NCBI GenBank assembly: GCA_021030905.1
Contig: JAGFMI010000001.1
Coordinates: 434,001-498,000, forward strand
Direction of reading: 5' to 3'
From: Pyrenula massariospora
Lineage: Eukaryota; Ascomycota; Eurotiomycetes; Pyrenulales; Pyrenulaceae
DNA: 64,000 bases
The position numbers and the translations under genes were made by a program. This document shows, in pieces, positions 10,557-22,548 of the stretch; position 1 is the stretch's first letter; every line of letters starts with the position of its first letter. The notes under the pieces were generated by a model, which searched no databases, was not told the DNA's origin, and saw only the letters and a list, made by a program, of their open reading frames with translations.

Positions 10557-12397
10557 GACGAGACTATCAGCGAAATTTGTCAGTCAAGGATTCGGCGACG
10601 AAGCAAAAACGTTACCGCTCAGATAAAGAGAGATTAGAGAGATGGAAGAGACAAATTGTTAAAGGTGAAAGGTGATTGTTCTTGTAAGTGCTGAGCCGAT
10701 GATGATTCGTATAATTGAAAGACGAAGCGAGAATCAATGCGTATGCGTGATTGGTGATTGAGGTGAACGCGAGATAATCTTGTGTTTGCACATACCTGTT
10801 CAGCAAGTGTCAGTTTCAACGAGGAGTGGAAAGCTCGGAGCAGGCGTTAGGGAAGTAAGAGTGAGATAGTGGAGAGCTGTTGAAGGATAGAGTGGGTGAG
10901 AGAAGTTCTAGATCGAGTGGAGGTGTTCGTGGAAGTGATTGGTGCACTGAGGCAGACTAAGATGACTTTGATCGGGTCGGATACCAGAAGATGAAGGATT
11001 CCGAAGACAGGAGATGCAGAAGGAAGGTTCGGAAGACGGAAGGTGTAGAAGACGGAGAGTGAGAAGATGGTGTTGTCAGATTGATAGGAGGTCGGTGTGA
11101 GCTTACCTTCAGCAACACCAGAATTTGAAGCGAGGATGAACAACAGTCGACGAGAAGTGGTTCGCAGAAGTACCAAAGCAGAGGACGTTGTGTGAGGTGT
11201 CCCGGAAAGAGCGAAGGATGTAAGGTTTGCTGACCTCAAGATTTTGATGCTTGACACAAAGGGAAACCTTGCCTGATGACTTTCGGGGTAATCAAGAAAG
11301 CAGCGAAGAAGAAGGATGTGCGGGGTGTCGAGCAGAGAAGGAGTTGAAGTCGAGGCCGGGGGAGCGGCGTTTATATAGCAGAGCCTCAGGTGAACCTGGC
11401 CCGATCGGGAAAATCAGTGAGCGCGGTCAGATCCGGGCAAGCGCGGGATGTTCGCCACTATCGACCTCGATCGCGGTTGCCTTCTCTCACCTTCTCACCT
11501 CACCTCATTTCACCCACCGACGCACATCTGCCCTATCAGGTGATTCTCGAGGCCGGATCTGGGGTTCCGCAGACCTGAAGAACGAAAAGAGAAAGAATCG
11601 AAGGGGGCGGCTGAAGTGATATTTGACTTCACCCGTTGGTGGGCTCGTGCTCAGCGCTTATGCATGAAGATCCCCCCTCAATGCCGAATGGGGGCACGCC
11701 AGCACACTTCCCCGGACGGCCCATCCTCCTCTCACGCCTTCACGAATCAACATCCGTGCAAAACGTCAATTGTGGAGGACGCTGTTGTGAAACCTCAGGC
11801 TGCTGAAGAAAGAAAACTTCAGCGTTACCATTCGTTGGACCCCGCCCAGATCACAGCCTCGCCTCGACACCTCCAGAAAAGTTGAGAACACAACTCGGCG
11901 GGATGCTGGTGATCCTGGGCTAATTCTCTATCCAGATAAGCGAGCTGTGTAATTCAGTGACAAAACCTGGCCAAATCACGAGACCGCAACTTGGGGGCGG
12001 GGAATAAATGAAAGGATAGAAATGCACACAGCAGACACAAAATATACTGCCATTAAGTTAGTGTAGAGAACACGCCTGTAAAGTGATGCCCTTCAAACGT
12101 TCTTCCCAACATCCTAGCCGAGATCACCGCCACTAAATACATGACCGTTTATGTACAACCAATCTATCCACCCTCACGGATTCTATACCCATAGATGCTC
12201 ATGCTGCTGCACATGATACCCAGGTTTGTACCCAGGTCCAACGCCACAGAAATGCCGCATGGCGGTGGACACCTTTGAAAAAGTGGAACGCTCTATTCCT
12301 TGAAAATAAGTGTAGAACAATCAAACGCCTGTCTCGATGCCGCTTTTTAGAACGCTCATCCTGCTAATACATTGCCCTTGGACGATGAAGTCTCTTG
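10557..12397. other. Argonaute leader and promoter, then RPO41 3' flank
   Basis: On the minus strand the Argonaute leader seems to carry several introns. One at 10564-10615 (GTAACG...GATAG) ends 8 bases before the ATG, and there are donors at 10795 (GTATGT) and 11106 (GTAAGC). No protein gene is supported on the plus strand at 11250-11900. 11900-12397 is flank/3' UTR of RPO41. Confidence 0.5.
11370..11378 (-). promoter_or_regulatory. Candidate TATA box for Argonaute
   Basis: CTATATAAA on the minus strand lies about 110 bases before the region where the intron-bearing leader would start. Position and sequence fit a TATA element; the transcription start is not known. Confidence 0.3.
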
Positions 12398-15300
12398 CTA
12401 TGAAAAGAAATAGGTGCTTTGACGAATACGTGATATGTCCCATGCTCCCTAGGCAGAGATTAGTATCATTCCGAGTCCGAAAAAATGTTGTAGACGACAC
12501 CCTTACCCTCTTAGGAATATCTGGAAACTGAATCGGCAGCCATACTGGGACAGATGCCCTTTTGACGTATTTCTTTGTCGTTTTCTTGATCTTTTCTCGC
12601 CTATCCATCGCATCAGTCGCTTCAACCAATGCCTCTTTGACCGGTGGTATCGGTTCATCGTCTATCTGCTCCTCTGGCTTTGCAATATTAGGTAGAAGGG
12701 TATGGTCTAGGTCGACACCGCCGGGAGTCTGATCCTCAGCCAGCACCGTCTCCAATACTTGCGGCGAGGTCACCTCGGGAACATGTCCAATCGCAGTCTC
12801 TCCAAGCGAGTTGGTAATTTGTAGCGACTCATTTCCGTGGCCATCAGCTTCGAAGATAGAGGCTCCAGTAACCATGTCTTTACCTTGCCTTCGCTCTTCT
12901 GGGTCACTGGATCTCAGCAAGGTCTGCCGTTTGTGCTCAAGAAGAGCTTCGAGTCTCTTTAACTCCACGTTCGACCCTTTGAGCCCATGACTGTTGGCAA
13001 AACCTCGTCTCCATTGCTTAATTTTCTTCCCGACTTCGGTCTTACCCTTGACAGTAGCTTGGTATAGGTTTCCTTGATACCGGGCTGAAAATTCTGCGGC
13101 CAAGCGGCCAATCACGTTTTCGGAATGCATCCGGACGAATTCGTCTCGTATGACCTCATTCATTTGATCCACATCTGCAGCGTGGGTCCAGAATGAATCA
13201 TGCACTGCGCTGAATGTAAGGCCCTTTTCCTCGCATTTGATGGCCGACAGCATCATGTGTGTGGCGTCAAGAGAATGGATGAAGTTGGGTGGGAAAGCTT
13301 GGAGCTGCTTTCGCTGGTGGATGCCATCGTAAAATGTTGGGCAGGCAATAGTCATATTCTGACTATGTGTATTTATGCGTCTCATCTTTGCATCACGGTA
13401 CGGCTGTACGATAGGGAGCTTGAGCGGCGTTGTCCATGTAACGCTACAGCGAAACGAAGGGGTCTTCAATTTTGCAGCAGCTTTGGCCGAAATTTTTCTA
13501 GAACCGATAACCAACGGCTCTTCCTCCAATCCCACGCATGGACCTTGAGATTTCTGGTTTTTTGCCACTTGTTCGGCTTTGTACTTAGCAGCCATGGCGT
13601 CGAGTTGCTCAGGGGTCAATGAGGTGTTGATACGAGTCGCACAATCTCCAAGCCAGTATTGAATATCATGAGCTCCAGTAAAGATTGTGCCCATGGCGTG
13701 AAAGATCTTTTTCGCAATGTATGTTGCTGATTTGACACACATTGGCCCCTCCGGATGGCTATTGAGTTCAGGATATAGCTCTTCCAGCTTTCTCCTGACC
13801 TGTCTTAATGCTCCAAGAAATGTTACGCCGTAAACGTTTGTCATGACCGTCTGCTTGACGATCTTGCGAGTTATTTTACCCTCCAATATCTGAGCTAGCC
13901 TTTCTCCCTTTGCGGCATCTTGAGCTATCTCGGCCTTAACTAGCTCTGAAACACCCGTATAAACGTCTGAGGGACGATCACCTGGTTCAAGGTTCACTTG
14001 CTGAGCTCCAGCAAGATCACCGCCTAGGGCAGCATAGTGTTGCAACCCGTTACAGGATCCATCTTGATGGACAGGTAAATGAGACACAAACTGCGTAGGA
14101 TCGAGGCACTTCAGTGCGCTGCGAAGCTCAAAAGCTGTAGCGAGACATTGCCAAGGATCGTCGGCCTTGAGCCACCATTTTCGTCCGTCCAAGGGTTTGT
14201 CTGTCGAGTCTATAATTTCGTCCATATTTTCCGTCGCGAAGGCTTCACGGTCCGATAGGCTAGCTTTGTCAAATCCGTACACGTTTGCAAGGTGAATCTT
14301 AAGCCATCGAAGGCCTGATTGTCCCAATTTACGGCCCTCCGCGAAAAGAAGCAGTCCTCGACAGTGGTCAGCACTCATCTGGTGTAAGTAAGGCGGAATC
14401 GGATAAGCGCGGCCACGGAAGTCGATATTATGAGGCAGATAAAAAGTCTCGTTGAGAAAAGCTTTTGCAATCTCCAGCTGAAAATTCTGAAAGCACCTGT
14501 TGGAGTGGTGTCCGGTCTTGATATTTTCTGCTCTCTCTACTGCCACCGCCCATTTCCTTTGCGACAATTGGTCATTAGACGCAGGTCGCGGTGGCATTTC
14601 TACTGGCGGGTCTTCTGGGGCAAGGTTTGCGATCGCTTCGCCTGAGTTCCACGCCTGGCGGATGACTCGAAAAACGTTGTGATTGATGCGCCAACCAGTC
14701 TCGCCGAGGACATTCAGCCCAGCAAAATAGCCGTCTAAATCACCGCGCTCCATTGCAGCCTCGGCGTACCTTTTCTGGGCGACCTCGTTGTTCTTGATAC
14801 GAAGAAATGGAGAAGGCGTGGTCAGGTACCCCCCTACGTCGAAGGAAGACCATTTCCTAGGTTTCGCGACCATCGGCACGTGTTTAACAACCAACTCGCC
14901 TGGGGGCTCACTCCTGAGTTTCGCATCTACTGCTGAGTGGAGGGTAACGTAGTGTTTGCGCATACCATGCTCATACTTTGCGTAGCGCGTAAACACTGGC
15001 TGGAGATTTGACAGCTTCTTGCCGGTCTTAGGGTCCTCTTTGAAAACTTTTATTTTCGCAGCCTCGAAAAGATGTGAACATATCACTGCGCCAACCTTTG
15101 CATGTATTGTGGCTGGCCACGGTGGCTGCGACATTCCTTCAAATTTTGCACTTAGAGAGGAACGCTGACCAAGCCGTTGCCAACGACCGAGCTTAGGTAG
15201 TTTCTGGAGCATCTTTGTCGCCGCTTTTGTGCTATAGCGTAACTCTTCTTTCAACGTCTTTGACAATTTGGCTGCAGCCGATTCGTCCTCCACAGCTTTA

Positions 15301-16835
15301 CTGATCATTATAACAAATGCTGATATCTTTATCGTGCTCACGCTACCGTACTTCATCAACTGGGTTAAAGCGGTAAGGATGGTCAAGGCGGCAAGCTGAT
15401 CTGGGTCAATTAAAGCCAAGAAAGGTCCATATTCCCAACGGTTCTTGTCGGCGGCAGACCGTCCCATTTCTCTGTTTTGTTCAGCAGCTTCGCAGAGAGT
15501 GATTTCTTCTTTCAGTCTCCTGGACAGACTCTGTTGCCATTCCCACAATTTTGCGCCAAGGGACTTTAGCTGACCGTCAAAGCCAACGCCGACCTTCTGC
15601 AGCTGCTCATTCTCCTTGCGCCACCGTTCCATGGCGGATTGGAGTGCATCATGCTCAAGGCGGGATTGCCTTGCGTCCTGATACTCAAGATCTTTATCGC
15701 CATTGTCCGCACCCAATTCTTTGAAGTTGTCTTGATCGTGATGGGATGTCATGTTGAATAGTGACAACGCTTTTTTCAATGAGTTCATGCCCTCTCCTTT
15801 CTGGACAGCTTCCCTAATATCGGTATCTCCAAGGGCTGTAGTAGGTGATTGAGCCTCGAGCTCTTCACCATTCGGGGATGATACTTCGACCTGGCTTGGC
15901 AAGGCATCTAGATCTTCAGACAGCAACGCTTCAATTTCCACGGCATCCATGGGGCAGATCTATGAGTGTGAGTAAGTACAGTACGATGGGTGGGACAAAT
16001 TTACCTGAGAAATAACGCCAAGATCTTGGTCGGTAAGAATCGAATGTAAGCTTGCGACTTCGCTTTCCTCATTTCGCTCTTTAACTATGCTCCAGTATCT
16101 TCGAACTGTTCGATTCCTTTTGGAGCCAGAAAGGGAATGGATAGCAGCTTTGATCATGAGAGCGCACGTGGTTGCGTCAGGATCGAGCCCGACCTTTTTC
16201 ATGTCGACTTCGATCCACGTAGTGACCGAATCTATATCCCCATATTTGTTATGACTGATCATATCAAAAACCAATTTTTCTAAATAGCGATTAAATATGG
16301 TTTGAATATCCGGGGAGTTCTCCGGTAGCAACTCGGCCATGCGGTGGGCCAGTGATCTCGCTCGCTCGTAACGCTGGACCTCTAAGCACGCATCGAAGGT
16401 CGCGTATATTTCGTATTGATCACCGCCGATTTCTCGATTGGCCCCAAATCTTTGTCGCAAGGTCTCCTTAGGGAGGCCTGCACCGTCTGCATCAAGCATG
16501 ATGAAGTCAGAAGAGAAGAGTGATAGACCATCATTCGGCGATTTTGCGGCTTTGGGATATTTTGACAGGGTCGACTGAAACGAAAAAGGTACATAGTGGT
16601 CGTCTGGAACATGTACCGAAGCCGCTGCTGATGCAAGGCGTTTTGGAGGCTGTCGCGTGCTAATTGGAACACTACTCTCGTGCTTCACGACCGTTATTAG
16701 AGCGGGCTTTTGATGAGAGGAAGAATGGCTTTTCGATCGACTGAGAGCAGGACAGAGCCATGGTAGCCGAAGGTTTTTCGCCTCACGTTCGAAGTGCTTA
16801 AAAGCACCTTTTCGCCGTGCTGCTCGAGGCAGCAT
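12398..16835 (-). CDS. rpo41: Mitochondrial DNA-directed RNA polymerase (phage T7 type)
   Basis: Exons 16005-16835, 12507-15959 and 12398-12448, with introns of 45 and 58 nt, give 1444 residues. I start at ATG 16835 (MLPRAARRKGAFKHF), a basic, Arg-rich mitochondrial presequence; the upstream TTG is not used. The short last exon encodes GAWDISRIRQSTYFFS, the conserved C-terminal end of this family. Reading on without the second intron gives a meaningless tail. T7-family motifs are present: motif A HQDGSCNGLQHYAALGGD (catalytic Asp near 910), motif B RKIVKQTVMTNVYGVT, and motif C HDSFWTHA (Asp near 1198). The enzyme transcribes mtDNA in the matrix and primes its replication. It follows RNA14 head-to-tail on the same strand. 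Confidence 0.97.
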
Positions 16836-17398
16836 TAGGAGGTCTCCTGTCAAGATCCCGGAGTCCGGAGGTCAGCAATGGTAAGTGACAAAGAATACCA
16901 AGGCAGACATCAAGAAAAAGAAACGATTTGCAAAGAGTAACGAGTGTTGTGTCGAGAATATGAGCCAATGCAGGCTATCCGCAAGCTTTGCTTTGCGGCG
17001 AAGGAGATCTCCAAAATTCCGCAGAGGCAAACTTTAGACGCTATCTCGATAATGGTTAGTGCGTTTCCTGCCGATAGACCTACGAAATGCCCATAACTCT
17101 TGGCATCAGAGCTTTGTGCAGGAAGCACACGACAATCGGAAAAGACGATTACTTAGGGGTCTTCATTCATCGAAGGTGACACCGCGCTATGCTTTTTAAA
17201 TTTGCAACTACATGAGTGACCTTAAGGGTCTGTGGACGCTATGCTTTAGGAGTCGTCTAGCAGCCTTGGTAAACTTCCTGCTATCCTCATTCCAAACGCA
17301 ATACCTCCCATGACAGCGCCGGCAGTCTTCACAAGCGTAGCAAAATAGACTTTCTCGCGAGAAGAAAACCAATTACTTCAGGATGCTGGCCATCCTCG
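16836..17398. other. RPO41 promoter / RNA14 3' flank
   Basis: This 560-bp stretch lies between two minus-strand genes. I see no coding frame of note, no RNA gene and no repeat. Confidence 0.5.
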
Positions 17399-20300
17399 TC
17401 AATATCGATATGCACCTATCGTTTCTTAGCAAAGATGGCTATATTCAGAATTGAAGGAACTTACCACCGTAGCCAGGCTGCATCGGCATTCCTGGCATCA
17501 TGCTGGAAGGCACAGGCTGTGAGGGCGGGCGATATTGCTGACGAGCTTGTTGCTCTTGCTGCCAAGCAACAAATGTCGGCAGCCGAACATCCTGCAGTAA
17601 CCTCACCATCTCAGCAGCGTCAAAGCGGGTGTCAACGTAAGTTGAAGCATTGGGGATGATGCTGAGTAAGAATGATATTTGTGCCGGTAATGGAGGAGGA
17701 GGTAGAGACTGTAGACCTGTCGCGCCATTGTTCAGATTTCTATTCCGATTTTGCGCGTCCAGTCGTCGACCGGCGGCACCTTTCAAGGGAGACTCCCCAC
17801 GCGCAAGTTTTCTAGGGGCGCTGCGCGTCTCATCCTCCAGGTCATCGGGGAAAGGGCGCTTAGGAGAGTTGGTAGTGGAGTTGTCAAACAACCGTGGCCT
17901 CGGAGAGTTGACATCTGAAGCAGACTCGTGTTCAATTGACGGTATGACTGTGGACCTCGGCTTTGTCTGTTGAGGTGAGACTATGATGCGGATGACTGTT
18001 GGGTCAAAATGGACCGAACTGAATCTTGTACTGAAAAGCTTCAATTCAGGGTCTTCAGGATACAGATCCCGCATACGCTTTTCAAGCTTTACAATCTGTG
18101 TGAGATCGCCGAAATGGGATTCGTATTCATGCATGTAGCTAAACAACCTTCTTGCTCGTCCGACGGTCTCGGGCTTTGCAGTGAGTTTGCCGACGTTAGT
18201 CTCAAATACAGCCCGTGCATTGGTGATATCGTTAATGGCGATCAGGTGTTTAAGGTATTCCAGAGCAAAGACTTCGTCATCAGGGAAAAGTTTCATGCCG
18301 CGCTCGAAGATTTTGGTAGCTGTAGGATCTTTATAGCAATGGTACTCAATCAGGGCCGTCTCAATATACACGTCTCGAGTCAGCCGCCCGCGTTTCCGAG
18401 CCTCGCCAAAGAAGCCACGGAATCCTTCCCCAGGAGCGTTGATGGTGCCAACTCTCCCTTGTCCCATGATTCGACGTCCAGCCCGAAGTAAGGCAATCCA
18501 AACATGTGAAAGTGTTTTCGACAATTCTTCGACAGTCGCCTTAGAGTCTTGCTTAATAGCCTCTACCTTGGCTTGGAGCTCAGATGCTCTATCTTTCTGC
18601 TCACTGTCGAGATCGTCGTCGTCATCGGCATATGGTCGATCGTCATTGGTAGAGCTAGTAGCAGCCGTTGCCTCCGCTTGAAGCTGTGCAATGGATTGAC
18701 CTTCTCTCGCTTTCGATTTTGTGACCAACTCATAAAGCGCATCGAGAACCTTGTTGTACGGTTCTTGAACCTTCGCCATTCTATTTTTGTTGCCAGGATC
18801 TAAACCTTCGTCGTTGCTAGTACTCAATTCCATCCGGTCGGCTGACTTGAATGCCAGCAAGGGTGACTCGGGGTTTGCTTCAATACCCTGTTTCAAAAAA
18901 TCGTTTCCCTGGCTGTCAAGACCGTTCTGGAGGCAGAAATCGGCGGCGCTGTACCACATCTCGGGCCAAAATCGTAAGGCCATTAGTGCTTGCTTATAAG
19001 TAAAGAGTATTCTATCTCGGTAAGCTGCAGGATCTTGATCTCTGAGCACGAGGCCATCATCTTTCTCAAAGCGGATCCAAGCATTCCATAGCTCGACCTG
19101 CCGCATATATTCCTCGAAGCCCTGGAACTCTGGCGCAGGCGGAAGCTTTGGTATAGTTGTGCGATCTAGCCCTCGCGTAATATTCTGTAACTGGACATAA
19201 GCACTACGTGCATCCATATAGTTGTTCGTGCGCTCTTGGAGCAATTTTCGTGCCTGAAATGATATTAACGAATGCTCATACACGAACGACGGGAGCCGGC
19301 TCACGTTGACCTTATTTAACCCCATTTCAAAGCTATTGTAATCTTTCCAGATAGATTCAAGGGCCGAGCTCGGAATGCACACAGCACGTTTGAATGCAGC
19401 CCGTATTGTATCCATCTTTTGCGTGTCTTGCCAATTACTGCCGCCTACGACCCCAGGCCCCGTTTTGAGAAAATTGAGATATTCCCGCCATATTTCTCCG
19501 GAGTCTTTGTCAATACCAACATTTCGCAGGGCAAAATCAAAGGCATCAGAAATGATTTTAAATGCACGATCATTATCACTACGCACAGGATTTCGTCGTC
19601 GCACATACTTAAGATACATGTCCCACAACGCGACATTTGGTATTTGGAGCAGGGTATTCGCAAATATCTTCTCCATGGGACCGAGCCGATCCGCATCATT
19701 TTCCCATTGTGCGTACTCTATCCATTTCTCGGCCTGCATCTCAATTAGCGAGGTTTGTATCTTATGTTGGGAAAATCAAAGGCTCTTACTGCTGATGGGA
19801 AAATCTTGAAGAACCGATCATAGGTTCGACAAGTCTCCTGATACTTGTTTCGATCCTTATGCTCTTTGATTAGGTCGAACCAGGCTTCCAGGTCCCCTCG
19901 AGGATCTTCCTTAATCCGGTCTTCGAGAATACCAACTCGATCATGAGGTAAGCGCGTCTTTGGAAGTGCTGCAGTAGGAGTCGGAGCCAAACTATTGGAG
20001 GTCGAAGGAGCTTTCACTTGTGCAATGGGAAAATTTTGAAGGGGTGCATCATTGCCAGCATTGCGCTGTGAGGCGGCATTTTGAACAGAAGAAATGGGAC
20101 TAGCAACACCATTGGAAGGAGGAATTGGAGCAGATTCAGCATGCGCTGATGGAACTGGTACATGTGAAGAGCTATCAACTGTGCTTTTCAGGAGAGGAGC
20201 AGCCACAGAAGGAGCGGATTCAGTTATTTCAGCAGGCTCATAGGGATCAATGTCAACTGATTGTTCCTCATCACCCTCCTCATCTTCGCCATCATCGTCC

Positions 20301-20626
20301 ACTACAAACCCCCCCCTCATCAACGGCTTGCTCTGGCCTAAATCCTCGGTTGGGGGACGGTTCGGAGGTAGTCTTGATAAGGCTGGGTCAGGTGAAGTCA
20401 GGGCAGCTTCAGTACGGCTGGGAGTCTGAGCTGGAGGATCGACGGATTGAGCAGTGTTTTCTGAAACGTTGACAGGTAAAGAGTAATCTTGTGCTGATGG
20501 GTCATAATCATCGGATTCTGCATCATCTGCGGCTTCAGCACCATGGCTGAAACTCGGATCATTATTTATGGAATATGTCATTGCTTGAGCCTGTAAGAAA
20601 GCTTGCTCTGGGTCATTGTTTGCCAT
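17399..20626 (-). CDS. rna14: mRNA 3'-end processing protein RNA14 (CstF-77 homologue)
   Basis: Exons 19790-20626, 17465-19733 and 17399-17415, with introns of 56 and 49 nt, give 1040 residues. The start is ATG 20626 (MANNDPEQAF). The acidic, Pro/Ser-rich N-terminal ~240 residues are disordered. HAT (half-TPR) repeats of the Suf domain then begin around LEAWFDLIKEHK and continue through AEKWIEYAQWEND, AWIRFEKDDG and later repeats. The C-terminus carries the hinge region that binds RNA15 (SFLLSIIPNASTY, DVRLPTFVAWQ). The final exon is only 17 nt and gives the end GYGGAYRY. RNA14 scaffolds cleavage factor IA, positioning RNA15 on pre-mRNA for cleavage and polyadenylation. It is divergent from ASF1 across a 511-bp shared promoter. 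Confidence 0.95.
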
Positions 20627-21137
20627 GGCGCCTGCTAAACGCTCAGAAGAAACAAAAGATGTGATGATGGAAAGGCACGATATCTGACTAGAGAACGAAG
20701 TCAGCGATTGAAGTCGTCGTTGCAAGGGTTGAATCTGAAGTTGGGCTTACCGGTTCTCATTCGCCGGGAAAAAGTGAAGCACGGTTAAAGTGACCTTAGA
20801 ATAATGCACCAAATGAAAAGGGTGATCATGAAGACCTGCCTCGTCTCCAATGTTGCTTGAATAGTTGTTTTGCGACAGTTACCTACAGGTATTCATTCCA
20901 AAGTTTCGTTCAGCGCTAACCCGCAGTGGCAAAGTGGCTGCAGCGGGATCCCATACCGGAGGGCCTGCGGCCACAACGCGGACGCGAGGCGCGACTATCT
21001 CAGAGTCCCATGAATTGTGTTACCCTTTATTTTCGCAACCCACCCCATCTCCCTACCTCGCAATTGAAAGACCCTGCTGAAGACCTCTATTTCCGTGATT
21101 GTAGCAATACATTACATCCTCAAACCAGATATACAAT
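20627..21137. promoter_or_regulatory. Shared promoter region, RNA14 (-) and ASF1 (+)
   Basis: 511 bp lie between divergent start codons. I see no extra gene and no convincing TATA. A splice-like signal near 20750 (cttaccgg) may be a leader intron of RNA14. Confidence 0.4.
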
Positions 21138-22268
21138 ATGTCTGTTGTCTCGTTACTGGGCGTGAAGGTGGTAAACAACCCCGCCGCTTTCAGCGACCCT
21201 TATGAGTTTGAGATTACTTTCGAGTGTCTTGAGCAGCTGCAAAAAGGTATCAAGGTGTCTATACCAATGGAACTGGACTCAGTATCACAGAGCTAATTTC
21301 TTTGATCAGATCTCGAATGGAAGTTGACCTACGTCGGCTCTGCCACCTCGTTCGTTCCCCCTCTGCTCAACCTCTTTACAAGGCCCTGACACCGGTCCCC
21401 AAACAGCGCGGAGCACGATCAAGAACTTGACTCCCTTCTCGTCGGCCCCATTCCCATTGGTGTCAACAAGTTCATTTTCGAAGCTGACCCACCCAACCTG
21501 CAACGCATCCCCGCCTCCGACATCCTGGGTGTGACTGTCATACTTCTCACTTGTTCCTACGACAGTCGCGAATTTGTCCGCGTCGGCTACTATGTGAATA
21601 ATGAATACGACAACGAAGAGCTGCAGGCAGAGCCACCCGCCAAACCCGTCATCGAGCGCGTCCGCAGGAACATCCTCGCAGAGAAGCCCAGAGTAACCAG
21701 ATTTGCTATCAAGTGGTAAGCCGATACCCCTCTTCACCCCCACCCCAGGCAGCAGCTTTCCCACATCTTCCCGCCTCATCGAGGCTGCCTACAATGACAC
21801 CCACTAATCCAATTGCCAACCAGGGACTCTGAAGACTCCGCCCCCGCCGAGTACCCGCCCGAACAACCCGAAGCGGACACCCTCGAAGACGACGGTGCAA
21901 ATTACGGCGCCGAAGAAGCCGAAATGCAAGCCGCGCTGGAGAAAGAACTCGCAGAGACCGAAGCCGCCAGCAAAGCACAACCCGCGGAACCTGCCCAGCC
22001 CGTCCCTGGCGAAGACCACGCCATGGGCGGCACGGACGAGCCGGCCAAGGAAGACGACGACGATGCCAGCGATGCAGGCAGCGAGGATCTGGAGGCAGAA
22101 AGTAGTGACAGCGACGACGAGGATGAGGAGGAAGAGGAAGGCGGGGAGGGTGAGGACGGAGACGTGGAGATGGGCGGCGGGGAGGAAAAGGCTGGGGATT
22201 CGGCGCCGAAGGCTAACGGCGAGAAGCCGATGGATCAGGCATCGCAGCAGGAGGTCATGGTGCATTGA
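21138..22268 (+). CDS. asf1: Histone H3-H4 chaperone ASF1
   Basis: Exons 21138-21246, 21310-21349, 21407-21715 and 21824-22268 (introns 63, 57, 108 nt) give 300 residues, all in phase. The start is ATG 21138: [18 protein letters not shown]. The conserved immunoglobulin-like core fills residues 1-~155: [51 protein letters not shown]. The second junction uses an unusual donor, GTTCGT, but restores [14 protein letters not shown] exactly. The C-terminal half is a long Glu/Asp-rich tail, as usual in fungal Asf1. The protein carries H3-H4 dimers to CAF-1 and HIR in replication-coupled and replication-independent nucleosome assembly, and it promotes H3K56 acetylation in yeast. Confidence 0.97.
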
Positions 22269-22548
22269 GAGGAATACTGGGCTGACTAGGATAGTGCGCT
22301 GGCGCGATTACTCGGCGTCTGGAGCACGTGGAGTGTAGAGGATGATTGATGATGAGCCCTTAATTGCTTGAAATGAGAGAGATGCACAACCATAGCGCCG
22401 ATGCTGATAGATATCCACAAATACATTATACCCTACTACGAGCCTATCTTTGATCGTCCACGCTTGGCAATATGCAGCAATTGATCTCAACCACAAGAGT
22501 CGTCTACGGTATCATATCTCCTTTTCAAATTCGAAGATCTACCCACCC

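Noticed and set aside
13200-13622. Plus-strand frame opposite RPO41
   Set aside because: Antisense to the conserved motif C region of the polymerase.
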